Below are positions 6,261 to 12,344 of a stretch of DNA of 26,059 nt, piece after piece (the stretch's first letter is position 1; each line of letters begins with the position of its first letter). The notes under the pieces were generated by a model that did not search any database, was not told where the DNA came from, and was given only the letters and a program-made list of their open reading frames with translations. Position numbers and translations under genes: made by a program. This stretch comes from an uncultured Muribaculaceae bacterium (GTDB lineage Bacteria; Bacteroidota; Bacteroidia; Bacteroidales; Muribaculaceae): contig CAJUAR010000040.1 of the NCBI GenBank assembly GCA_910584495.1, positions 1 to 26,059 on the forward strand, in the 5' to 3' direction.

Positions 6261-6443
6261 AAGTTTCACAAGCTTTAAGGCTTGCAAAACTTAGGTTAAA
6301 GGGGTTAAAAGGGTTATGAGCCTTTGGCTCAGGTTAAGAATTATGGAGAAATTAACCTGTTGCTTAGCAACATAACCCATCGCTGCAAGCTATATAACCC
6401 GTTGCTTTAGCAACAGAACCTTCAAGTGAAGCTTGCGAAACTT
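6261..6443 (+). repeat. Structured intergenic repeat, copy 2 (longer, intact fold)
   Basis: The ends AAGTTTCACAAGC (6261-6273) and GCTTGCGAAACTT (6431-6443) are inverted with 12 of 13 matches. The left half has three GGTT motifs (AGGTT 6293, GGGTTA 6302, GGGTTAT 6311), each matched on the right by ATAACCC (6372), TAACCC (6395) and AACCT (6417), giving nested stems. The core 6311-6378 is a contiguous four-way junction: stem 6311-6317/6372-6378 enclosing hairpins 6318-6330, 6331-6358 and 6359-6371 with no unpaired base between them. A further GTTGC-TTTA-GCAAC hairpin lies at 6401-6414. TGATTAA occurs on both sides (6251-6257 and 6447-6453), like a target-site duplication. It resembles a MITE or a REP-type element; no coding potential. 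Confidence 0.8.
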
Positions 6444-6461
6444 GAATGATTAACTTTTATC

Positions 6462-6511
6462 GTTACAACAACAAGGGCCGGAAATCTGATTCCGGCCCTT
6501 GTTGTTGTAAC
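6462..6511. terminator. Bidirectional terminator hairpin between efp and the DUF308 gene
   Basis: Positions 6462-6483 pair perfectly with 6490-6511, giving a 22-bp stem with a 6-base loop. It begins 2 bases past the minus-strand stop codon (6514-6516) and lies downstream of repeat copy 2 for efp. It is the longest perfect stem in the window and has no T tract. Confidence 0.85.
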
Positions 6512-6513
6512 TC

Positions 6514-7185
6514 TCACTTTGTTTTGTCGGCAGGCTCTTCGGCTTCAGGCTGCTGATAGGTTGGCTTTGCGGCTTCCGCTGACGCTACTGTAATATCCTT
6601 GGCCGGCTTCGAATCGTTTGCTTTAGCATTGCGTGCCTCGCGATTTAATCGGCCGATAATAAGACCTTCCAGCAATGTGGCAGCTCCAAAAAGAATGAAT
6701 GCGCACCCTGTTACCCACATGATAACGTGTTCGCCGCCGGTGTCGGGCTTGAGTAGGAAAATATATACCGCACCTCCGACGAGAATGGTGGGTACCACAA
6801 AAAACCAATTGTTGAGTTTGTGAGGCTTGGAGCCGAAAATAAGTAAGCCCATCTGGAAAAGTGCTGCAAAGAGTATGAGCACGGCAAACATGAACCCAAT
6901 CAGAGCTGTGAAAGCCTTGCTGAAGATGAGCATGGCGAGGCCAAGGATGACGGCTGCCGCGCTTGCCACCCATCCGAAAGCAGTGCCGAACGCACCCATC
7001 CGTGCTCGCCCTTGCTTGTCGCGCGAACCTAAGAAAACACTCATGTTCAGGAGCCCGGCAATGACAAAAATTATACCGGCTGTAAGCACAACACCGCCGT
7101 CAGCCAGCGAGTTGCGGAATATGACCAAAATTAAACCCAAGGCGATTCCAAGCAAGCCCATCAGAAAAAGATTCTTCCCTTTCAT
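6514..7185 (-). CDS. HdeD-like DUF308 integral membrane protein
   Basis: 223-residue inner-membrane protein of unknown biochemical function. Six hydrophobic helices are visible (about residues 6-23, 30-52, 68-88, 92-118, 126-145 and 153-177). They are Gly/Ala-rich with the paired-helix pattern of DUF308 (for example LFLMGLLGIALGLILVIF, LTAGIIFVIAGLLNM, AVILGLAMLIF). E. coli HdeD, of the same superfamily, is linked to acid resistance, but that role should not be transferred here. A ~45-residue hydrophilic tail rich in Ala, Lys, Pro and Glu (NREARNAKANDSKPAK...) follows the last helix and should be cytoplasmic. It is monocistronic, convergent with efp and divergent from the operon at 7318. Confidence 0.72.
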   Translation of the reverse strand: MKGKNLFLMGLLGIALGLILVIFRNSLADGGVVLTAGIIFVIAGLLNMSVFLGSRDKQGRARMGAFGTAFGWVASAAAVILGLAMLIFSKAFTALIGFMFAVLILFAALFQMGLLIFGSKPHKLNNWFFVVPTILVGGAVYIFLLKPDTGGEHVIMWVTGCAFILFGAATLLEGLIIGRLNREARNAKANDSKPAKDITVASAEAAKPTYQQPEAEEPADKTK

Positions 7186-7242
7186 GTCGTTTTATGCCCT
7201 ATCTTTAGATGTTATGTTTGTTGTCAGCTAATAATGATGATG

Positions 7243-7250
7243 CAAATATA
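7243..7250 (-). promoter_or_regulatory. Putative promoter of the DUF308 gene (-7 box)
   Basis: TATATTTG reads on the minus strand from 7250 to 7243, about 58 bases before the ATG at 7185. The nearest upstream TTG is only 15 bases away, so the -33 element is doubtful. Confidence 0.45.
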
Positions 7251-7293
7251 ACAATTATGGAGCTACAAGGGTCGATAATTCGAGGAAATTTTA

Positions 7294-7301
7294 TAAATTT
7301 G
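7294..7301 (+). promoter_or_regulatory. Putative promoter of the 7318-11576 operon (-7 box)
   Basis: TAAATTTG (7294-7301) fits TAnnTTTG and would start transcription near 7308, only about 10 bases before the ATG at 7318. The -33 element is not obvious. It is divergent from the DUF308 promoter 44 bases away. Confidence 0.5.
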
Positions 7302-7317
7302 CACAAAAATATAGCCC

Positions 7318-7884
7318 ATGCAACCGCAAGTTCCTTGTCCACCCCCTCGTCCCATCAGTGCCCGTGCCGCCGAGAACGGCCTTGTAATCAGTATATCCAT
7401 ATGCGTGCTCTTGATTCTGGCAGGGGGAGCCACGGTCTATCCAATGCTGTCGCTGTTTCTGTGGGCCGGTAGCCTGGCAATGCCCGTTGTCCTCTACCGT
7501 TTGATGCGTCGCAGTTATCTGGGCTGTGGCTGCTCGATGAGTTTTGTCGAAGTCTGGGCCGAAGGCATTGCTTCGTTCTTCCTCGGCAGTCTTTTACCGG
7601 CCGTTGTGGCCTATTTGCTTCTTAAATTTGCGTTTCCCGACTTCATCGCCCACCAATACCAGCAAACCATCGACACCTTTGCAGCCATGGGGACACCCGA
7701 GGGCGACCAATGGGCTGCCACTTTGCAGAACATACGCAGCCATGGCTCTCTGCCTGGTGCTTCCGATGTGGCGGCAAACATAATTTCGTTTAACATCATT
7801 GTGGGCACGGCAATAGCTCTGTTCGATACTCTTGTGCTCCGTTCGCGACACCGTTGTGCCGTGCCACCCCAAGCAAAATCGTAA
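7318..7884 (+). CDS. DUF4199-like integral membrane protein
   Basis: 188-residue inner-membrane protein of unknown function. Four hydrophobic helices are visible (about residues 20-38, 41-62, 77-103 and 152-175), with a 45-residue hydrophilic stretch between the last two (HQYQQTIDTFAAMGTPEGDQ). The pattern of a short first pair, LYRLMRRSY after helix 2, SFVEVW before helix 3 and a Tyr-Gln-Gln segment after it agrees with my memory of DUF4199. In Bacteroidota that family is usually encoded directly before a dolichol-phosphate-mannose-synthase-like glycosyltransferase, as here: the next ATG follows this stop codon without a gap. It may help the transferase or handle its lipid-linked product (inference). 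The family call rests mainly on layout and neighbour. Confidence 0.65.
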   Translation: MQPQVPCPPPRPISARAAENGLVISISICVLLILAGGATVYPMLSLFLWAGSLAMPVVLYRLMRRSYLGCGCSMSFVEVWAEGIASFFLGSLLPAVVAYLLLKFAFPDFIAHQYQQTIDTFAAMGTPEGDQWAATLQNIRSHGSLPGASDVAANIISFNIIVGTAIALFDTLVLRSRHRCAVPPQAKS

Positions 7885-8859
7885 ATGGATATATCTGTTG
7901 TAATACCTCTTTATAACGAAGAAGAATCGCTGCCCGAACTGCACAGCTGGATATGCCGTGTGATTGATGGCATGGGTCTGGATTACGAAGTGATTTTTGT
8001 CGACGACGGCTCCACCGACAAGTCGTGGGCCGTTGTAGGCCAGCTTGCCAGGAAAGACCCACTTCACGTGCGAGGTGTCTCCTTCCGTCGCAACTATGGC
8101 AAGTCGCCGGCACTCAATACCGGCTTTGGCATTGCTCAGGGCCGAGTGGTAATCACCATGGATGCCGACCTCCAGGACAGCCCCGACGAGATTCCAGAAC
8201 TTTACCGCATGATTACCGAGGAGGGCTACGACCTTGTGTCGGGCTACAAGAAGAAACGCTACGACCCTCTGTCGAAAACCATACCCACCAAGCTTTTTAA
8301 CGCCACGGCGCGACGTGTGAGCGGAATCCGCAACCTCCACGATTTCAACTGCGGCCTCAAGGCATATCGTAGCGAGGTGGTGAAGCACATCGAAATTTAC
8401 GGCGACATGCACCGCTACATTCCCTATCTTGCCAAGCTTGCCGGCTTCCACCGCATAGGTGAAAAAGTGGTGCAGCACCATCCTCGCAAATATGGCCACA
8501 CCAAATTTGGCCTCGACCGATTTGTCAACGGTTATCTCGACTTGCTCACACTGTGGTTCACTGGCAAGTTTGGCAAAAAGCCGATGCACTTCTTCGGTCT
8601 TCTTGGCAGCTTGATGTTCTTCCTGGGATTTGTGGCTGTTATTGTGGTGGGTGTTGCCAAACTCTATGCCATGCATCATGGCTCGCACTATATCCTTGTC
8701 ACCGATTCTCCATATTTCTACATATCTCTGGTGCTCATGCTTCTGGGATCGCAGCTCTTTCTTGCCGGTTTTATCGGCGAACTTGTGGTGCGCAATTCCC
8801 AAAAACGTAACGAATATGAAATAGCATCGCGCATCGACATTGAAAAAAATACGTTATGA
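7885..8859 (+). CDS. GT2 family glycosyltransferase, polyprenyl-phosphate sugar transferase type
   Basis: Membrane-anchored enzyme predicted to transfer a sugar from a nucleotide donor to polyprenyl phosphate on the cytoplasmic face, as do DPM1, GtrB and ArnC. The 324-residue protein opens with the GT-A fold (MDISVVIPLYNEEESLPEL), has the Asp pair at residues 40-41 (FVDDGSTDKS) and the metal/nucleotide DxD at Asp93-Asp95 (MDADLQDSPDE), followed by the family motif SGYKKKRYDP. FNCGLKAYRSEV and RYIPYLAKLAGF lie in the acceptor region. Two C-terminal helices (about 235-261 and 277-302) anchor it, as in GtrB. The sugar and the final target are not visible. It follows the DUF4199 gene without a gap and overlaps the nitroreductase gene by 4 bases. 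Confidence 0.92.
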   Translation: MDISVVIPLYNEEESLPELHSWICRVIDGMGLDYEVIFVDDGSTDKSWAVVGQLARKDPLHVRGVSFRRNYGKSPALNTGFGIAQGRVVITMDADLQDSPDEIPELYRMITEEGYDLVSGYKKKRYDPLSKTIPTKLFNATARRVSGIRNLHDFNCGLKAYRSEVVKHIEIYGDMHRYIPYLAKLAGFHRIGEKVVQHHPRKYGHTKFGLDRFVNGYLDLLTLWFTGKFGKKPMHFFGLLGSLMFFLGFVAVIVVGVAKLYAMHHGSHYILVTDSPYFYISLVLMLLGSQLFLAGFIGELVVRNSQKRNEYEIASRIDIEKNTL

Positions 8860-9380
8860 CAGAAAATAAATTTTCAGCTCTTTCGCACGAACGTTATTCG
8901 TGCCGACATTATAGCACTGATATTCCGGCCCGCAGCATTGTGGACAGTATTCTGGGCCTTGCAGCCCTCGCACCTTCGGCATGCAACCGCCAGCCTTGGC
9001 GCATGATGATTGTCGGTCCCGACGACATTGCCGCACGCGCTGCTGTCAAAGCTTCCTATAGCCGCGAATGGATTGGCGAAGCTCCATATTATGTCATAGT
9101 GTGCGGCGTTCCTGCCGAAGCCTGGGTGCGCAGTTTCGATGGCAAAAACCACGTTGATATCGATGTTGCCATACTCACCGAGCACATCTGTCTTGCAGCA
9201 ACCGGAGCAGGCCTTGGCACTTGCTGGGTGTGCAATTTCGACCCAGCCGCGCTCGGTAAAGGTATTGCTTTCGAGGATGGGGTGCTGCCTGTTGTCATTC
9301 TCCCCATGGGGTATCCGGCTGAGACGACCATGCCGGAGAAAAAACGCAAAGAGTTGAACGATATAATTTTGCGGCCTTGA
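8856..9380 (+). CDS. Nitroreductase family FMN-dependent oxidoreductase
   Basis: 174-residue flavoprotein. Family members are FMN-binding dimers that reduce varied substrates with NAD(P)H. The N-terminus has the usual Arg-rich FMN phosphate signature (SHERYSCRHYSTDIP), then LAALAPSACNRQPWRMMIV, the APSACNxQPW loop next to FMN. Residues ~105-130 have DIDVAILTEHICLAATGAGLG, the helix with the family's alanine/glycine-rich turn, and near the C-terminus VVILPMGYPAE, matching the common LxxGYPxE end. The length is at the short end of the family. It overlaps the glycosyltransferase by 4 bases (ATGA) and so is translationally coupled. The substrate is unknown. Confidence 0.9.
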   Translation: MTENKFSALSHERYSCRHYSTDIPARSIVDSILGLAALAPSACNRQPWRMMIVGPDDIAARAAVKASYSREWIGEAPYYVIVCGVPAEAWVRSFDGKNHVDIDVAILTEHICLAATGAGLGTCWVCNFDPAALGKGIAFEDGVLPVVILPMGYPAETTMPEKKRKELNDIILRP

Positions 9381-9895
9381 AAAAGCTGCTTGTCATAGTT
9401 TGCCTTGTCGGTGCTTTGTTGGCTGTGTTGGGCTCATGCAGCAACGATGGCTGTCTCGACAACAAGAACTCCTTGCCTAAGGCTGAGTTTCTGTCTTCTG
9501 CCACAAAGAATGCCATAACGCTCAACATGCTCAAAATCCACGGCATAGGTGCCCCGGGCGATTCTTTGCTTGTCGATTCGGGCGAAGCGGTGAGCACCAT
9601 ATATCTGCCCATGCGTTCAACTGCAAACACCACTGCATGGTGCTTTGCCTACAAGGCCGAGGGGCTGGATCATCCGTCGCTTAACGACACCGTTGCTTTC
9701 GGCTATGAATCGCAGCCCTATTTTGCATCGGACGAGTGCGGGGCCATCTTTCGCTATTTAATCACTGAATGTCGCACTACCACGCACCTGATTGATTCGG
9801 TGATTGTCATCGATTCGCTCATTACCAATGTCGACCGTGTGCGCATCCAAATCTATTTCCGCACGGCCGACGAACCGGAAACCGACACCGAATGA
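9377..9895 (+). CDS. DUF6452-type lipoprotein
   Basis: 172-residue predicted lipoprotein of unknown function. The start is a TTG (9377) overlapping the preceding stop as TTGA; from it the protein reads MKKLLVIVCLVGALLAVLGSC, a lipoprotein signal peptide with the lipidated Cys at about residue 21 (LGSC). No ATG further in would preserve this signal, so I favour the TTG. The mature part (DGCLDNKNSLPKAEF, IHGIGAPGDSLLVDSG, YLPMRSTANTTAWCF, PYFASDECGAIF, HLIDSVIVIDSLITNVDRVRIQIYF) matches what I recall of DUF6452. That family is commonly encoded just before DUF6048, as here. It is probably in the outer or inner membrane facing the periplasm. Confidence 0.78.
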   Translation: MKKLLVIVCLVGALLAVLGSCSNDGCLDNKNSLPKAEFLSSATKNAITLNMLKIHGIGAPGDSLLVDSGEAVSTIYLPMRSTANTTAWCFAYKAEGLDHPSLNDTVAFGYESQPYFASDECGAIFRYLITECRTTTHLIDSVIVIDSLITNVDRVRIQIYFRTADEPETDTE

Positions 9896-10842
9896 AAGGA
9901 CGAATAATCATTATTGCGCTGCTGGCTGTGTTTGCCGCCACTGCCGCCACACCTCCGCGGAGGCGTGTGTCGCCGGTAGAAACATCGGCCACACAAACTG
10001 TGGCCATCAACGAGACTGCCAACGACACCTCGCGTATCAATGCCAAGCGACGCGCAGCCGCCGACAAGCATTATGTGAACAAAAACGGATTCACTGTCTA
10101 TGTCGATTCTATTACCGGCGACGAATGGATTGATTCAACGGCACAAATGCACATTCCCAAGATGGAGTTTCCGCTATGGCATGCCATGTCGGTGGGCCTC
10201 AATGTGTGGGATCCTCTTATGAGGGCTTTCGGTCAACATTACGGCCTGGCCGAGGCCTGGGTCGAACTCTCGCTTCACAACCGCTACCGTCCTCGTTTCG
10301 AGGTGGGGCTCGGCATGGCCAGCAACAAGCCCAAGGACGGGAACTTCACCTACCGCACTCCGGTCAGCGTATATTTCCGCATTGGAGCCGACTACAATTT
10401 TCTGTTCAACTCCAATCCCGACTACAGCTTTTCGGCCGGCTTGCGCTATGGCTTCTCGCCTTTCAGCTATACTATAGAGAATGTGACCATCGATTCGCCA
10501 TACTGGGGAGAGCAGGCCAAATTCAATATTCCCCGACAGCGTACCACGGCCGGATGGGTTGAGATAGTAGCCGGTCTGCGCGTCAAGCTATGGGGGCCGA
10601 TATCGGCCGGATGGGCTTTCCATTTCAAGGCTGCCCTCAAGCATGGAAATATGAAATATGGAAATCCATGGTATATACCCGGCTATGGAAGCCGCAATTC
10701 CAACATCGGGGCCAGTTTCTCGATTGTCTACACCATACCGCTCAATCATCTGAACAAGAAAGCCGCTGCAGACGTTGATATTGAAACATCCGCCGAAGGC
10801 TCTGAAACACTCCCGGCGGAACAACACGTCGAAAACCAATGA
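9892..10842 (+). CDS. DUF6048-type predicted outer-membrane barrel
   Basis: 316-residue exported protein of unknown function. It has a signal peptide (MKGRIIIIALLAVFAATAAT) and then a ~75-residue hydrophilic, basic and Thr/Ala-rich stretch. From about residue 95 come alternating strands typical of a barrel (WHAMSVGLNVWDPLMRAFG, VELSLHNRYRPRFEVGLG, VYFRIGADYNFLF, FSAGLRYGFSPFSY, WVEIVAGLRVKLWGPISAGW, NPWYIPGYGSRNSNIGASFS). The WYIPGYG near-terminal motif and the adjacent DUF6452 gene support DUF6048. After the last strand (FSIVYTIPLN) there is a 35-residue acidic tail, so the barrel does not end in Phe. It overlaps both neighbours by 4 bases. The pair probably acts together at the outer membrane (inference). 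Confidence 0.75.
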   Translation: MKGRIIIIALLAVFAATAATPPRRRVSPVETSATQTVAINETANDTSRINAKRRAAADKHYVNKNGFTVYVDSITGDEWIDSTAQMHIPKMEFPLWHAMSVGLNVWDPLMRAFGQHYGLAEAWVELSLHNRYRPRFEVGLGMASNKPKDGNFTYRTPVSVYFRIGADYNFLFNSNPDYSFSAGLRYGFSPFSYTIENVTIDSPYWGEQAKFNIPRQRTTAGWVEIVAGLRVKLWGPISAGWAFHFKAALKHGNMKYGNPWYIPGYGSRNSNIGASFSIVYTIPLNHLNKKAAADVDIETSAEGSETLPAEQHVENQ

Positions 10843-11576
10843 AAAAAATCATCATTATTGGCGCATCGTCCGGCATAGGCATGCGTGTGGCTACAGATTT
10901 TGCACGCCTTGGATGGCGCGTGGGCATTGCAGCCCGCCGCGAAGAACCCCTCAAAGCTATCAAAGAACTATATCCCGACAGGGTAGAGTACCTTTGCATC
11001 GATGTGACAGCAGACGATGCCGTGGACAAGTTCTACAAACTGATAGAGCTCGTCGATGGCATGGACTATATGCTCTATGCCGCGGGCTGTGGCTGGCGAA
11101 ATCCCGACCTCGAACCGTCACGCGACGATGAGACAGTCAGGACCAACGTACTTGGATTTACAAGAATTATAAACGCGGCATACAAATACTACAAATCCAC
11201 GGCTAATCTGCACCGGGGGCATATTGCCGCCATTACATCCATTGCCGGCACAAAGGGCATAGGAATATCGGCAACGTATAGCGCTTCGAAGCGCTACCAA
11301 TGGGCCTATCTGCAAGCATTAGACCAGCTGGCTCATATACAGCATGTCAACGTGGCCGTTACAGACATCCGTCCCGGCTTTGTCGACACCCCGCTGCTCG
11401 ACGGCACAAAGAAATACCCCATGGAGATGAGCATCGACTATGTGGCCCCACGGCTCGAATGTGCTGTGGTTGCCGGGCGTAGAGTGGCCGTCATCGATTC
11501 GCGTTGGGCTGTGGTTACGGCCTTGTGGCGGATGATTCCCAATGCTTTATGGAGGCATCTTTCCATAGGTTTATGA
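10839..11576 (+). CDS. Short-chain dehydrogenase/reductase
   Basis: 245-residue cytoplasmic NAD(P)-dependent oxidoreductase of the classical SDR type. It shows the cofactor loop GASSGIG (residues 8-14), an Asp after beta 3 (CIDVTADD), YAAGCG in place of NNAG, the structural Asn of TNVLGF, catalytic Ser134 (ITSIAG) and the Tyr147-Lys151 pair (YSASK), 13 residues apart as expected. DIRPGFVDTPLL is the usual post-catalytic loop. Arg residues after beta 2 (AARREE) suggest NADPH preference. C-terminal WRMIPNALWRHL is amphipathic and could touch the membrane. It is the last gene of the operon starting at 7318 and overlaps DUF6048 by 4 bases. The substrate is unknown; an envelope lipid or sugar would fit the neighbours. 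Confidence 0.92.
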   Translation: MKKIIIIGASSGIGMRVATDFARLGWRVGIAARREEPLKAIKELYPDRVEYLCIDVTADDAVDKFYKLIELVDGMDYMLYAAGCGWRNPDLEPSRDDETVRTNVLGFTRIINAAYKYYKSTANLHRGHIAAITSIAGTKGIGISATYSASKRYQWAYLQALDQLAHIQHVNVAVTDIRPGFVDTPLLDGTKKYPMEMSIDYVAPRLECAVVAGRRVAVIDSRWAVVTALWRMIPNALWRHLSIGL

Positions 11577-11592
11577 AAACCCGACAAAAAAA

Positions 11593-11649
11593 CTACGATA
11601 ATTGGCAGACTATTCCAAAAAAAATAGCTAATTTTGCCAATTGTAGTAG
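11593..11649. promoter_or_regulatory. psd promoter region within a 15-base inverted repeat
   Basis: TAATTTTG (11629-11636) is a TAnnTTTG -7 box 22 bases before the psd ATG. The closest upstream TTG (11602-11604) is 24 bases away, longer than usual. CTACGATAATTGGCA (11593-11607) and TGCCAATTGTAGTAG (11635-11649) are inverted with 13 of 15 matches plus one G-T, so the arms overlap the -33 and -7 positions. A smaller hairpin CTATT/AATAG (11610-11614/11623-11627) nests inside. It is an operator-like layout, or a readthrough hairpin for the upstream operon; it has no T tract. Confidence 0.5.
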
Positions 11650-11657
11650 CACACTAA

Positions 11658-12344
11658 ATGACTATGAGAGTAAAAATACATCACGAAGGTACCGGCTTGC
11701 TGGTAATAATTGCCGCAATTCTGCTGGTTATCAATGCTCCGCTGTGGGTTTGGGTCCGTCCTATTGTTTGGGCCATAGTTTCGACAGCGGTCAGTGGCGT
11801 ATTGTTTTTGCTCGCCCTTAATTTCTTCCGCTCTCCTCGACGAATCTTTCAGGGCGACCGCAAAAATGTTGTCGTAAGTTCTGCCGATGGCACTGTGGTA
11901 GCCCTCGAAGAGGTCTACGAGCCTGAATACCTCAAATGTCGCTGTATACAGCTGTCGGTGTTCATGAGCATTCTCAACGTGCACGCAAACTGGTTCCCTG
12001 TCGATGGCGAAGTGGAATATATCAAGCATCACCATGGTCGTTTTATGGCTGCATATCTGCCCAAATCGAGTACGGAGAACGAGCGTTCGACTGTTGTTAT
12101 CCGCACTTCTGCCGGGCAGCAGGTGCTCATGCGTCAGATTGCCGGAGCTATGGCTCGGCGCATCGTCACTTATGCTCGTCCCGGTGAGGAAGCAAACATA
12201 GAAGACCACATGGGCTTCATCAAGTTTGGTTCGCGCATCGACCTCTTCCTGCCATTGGGAACAACAATTAATGTCAAAATCGGAGATAAAACCACCGGTG
12301 GTATAACGGTGGTGGGTCGCCTGAATCCTCAGAACAATGCCTAA
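11658..12344 (+). CDS. psd: Phosphatidylserine decarboxylase proenzyme
   Basis: Converts phosphatidylserine to phosphatidylethanolamine at the inner membrane. The 228-residue protein is the short form found in Bacteroidota. N-terminal helices about residues 14-32 and 36-56 anchor it. FFRSPRRIF leads into the soluble domain, with SSADGTVVALEEV and the strongly conserved FMSILNVHANWFPVDGEV. The self-cleavage site is in FGSRIDLFLPLG: Gly191-Ser192 would be cut, and the serine becomes the pyruvoyl cofactor. An alternative ATG lies two codons downstream (11664). It is followed by pssA with an 8-base overlap, so the two consecutive steps of phosphatidylethanolamine synthesis are co-expressed. The likely promoter is at 11629-11636. 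Confidence 0.96.
   Translation: MTMRVKIHHEGTGLLVIIAAILLVINAPLWVWVRPIVWAIVSTAVSGVLFLLALNFFRSPRRIFQGDRKNVVVSSADGTVVALEEVYEPEYLKCRCIQLSVFMSILNVHANWFPVDGEVEYIKHHHGRFMAAYLPKSSTENERSTVVIRTSAGQQVLMRQIAGAMARRIVTYARPGEEANIEDHMGFIKFGSRIDLFLPLGTTINVKIGDKTTGGITVVGRLNPQNNA

Noticed and set aside
6311..6378. tRNA or tRNA-like gene, since the outer stem has 7 bp and three arms
   Set aside because: The arms have 5-bp/3-base, 7-bp/14-base and 5-bp/3-base shapes; there is no T-loop GTTCRA, no D-loop pattern and no spacer bases at the junction.
4854..6443. CRISPR array or composite transposon formed by the two repeat copies
   Set aside because: There are only two copies, 1.4 kb apart with ordinary genes between them; no spacer units and no transposase are present.
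7594..8802. 402-codon minus-strand open frame over the DUF4199 and glycosyltransferase genes
   Set aside because: The opposite strand has clear DDG and DAD motifs and membrane helices. The antisense product is His/Val-rich without motifs.
9364..9371. TAATTTTG as a promoter for the DUF6452 gene
   Set aside because: It lies 6 bases before the TTG start, so transcription would begin at or after the start codon. It also encodes the last residues of the nitroreductase.
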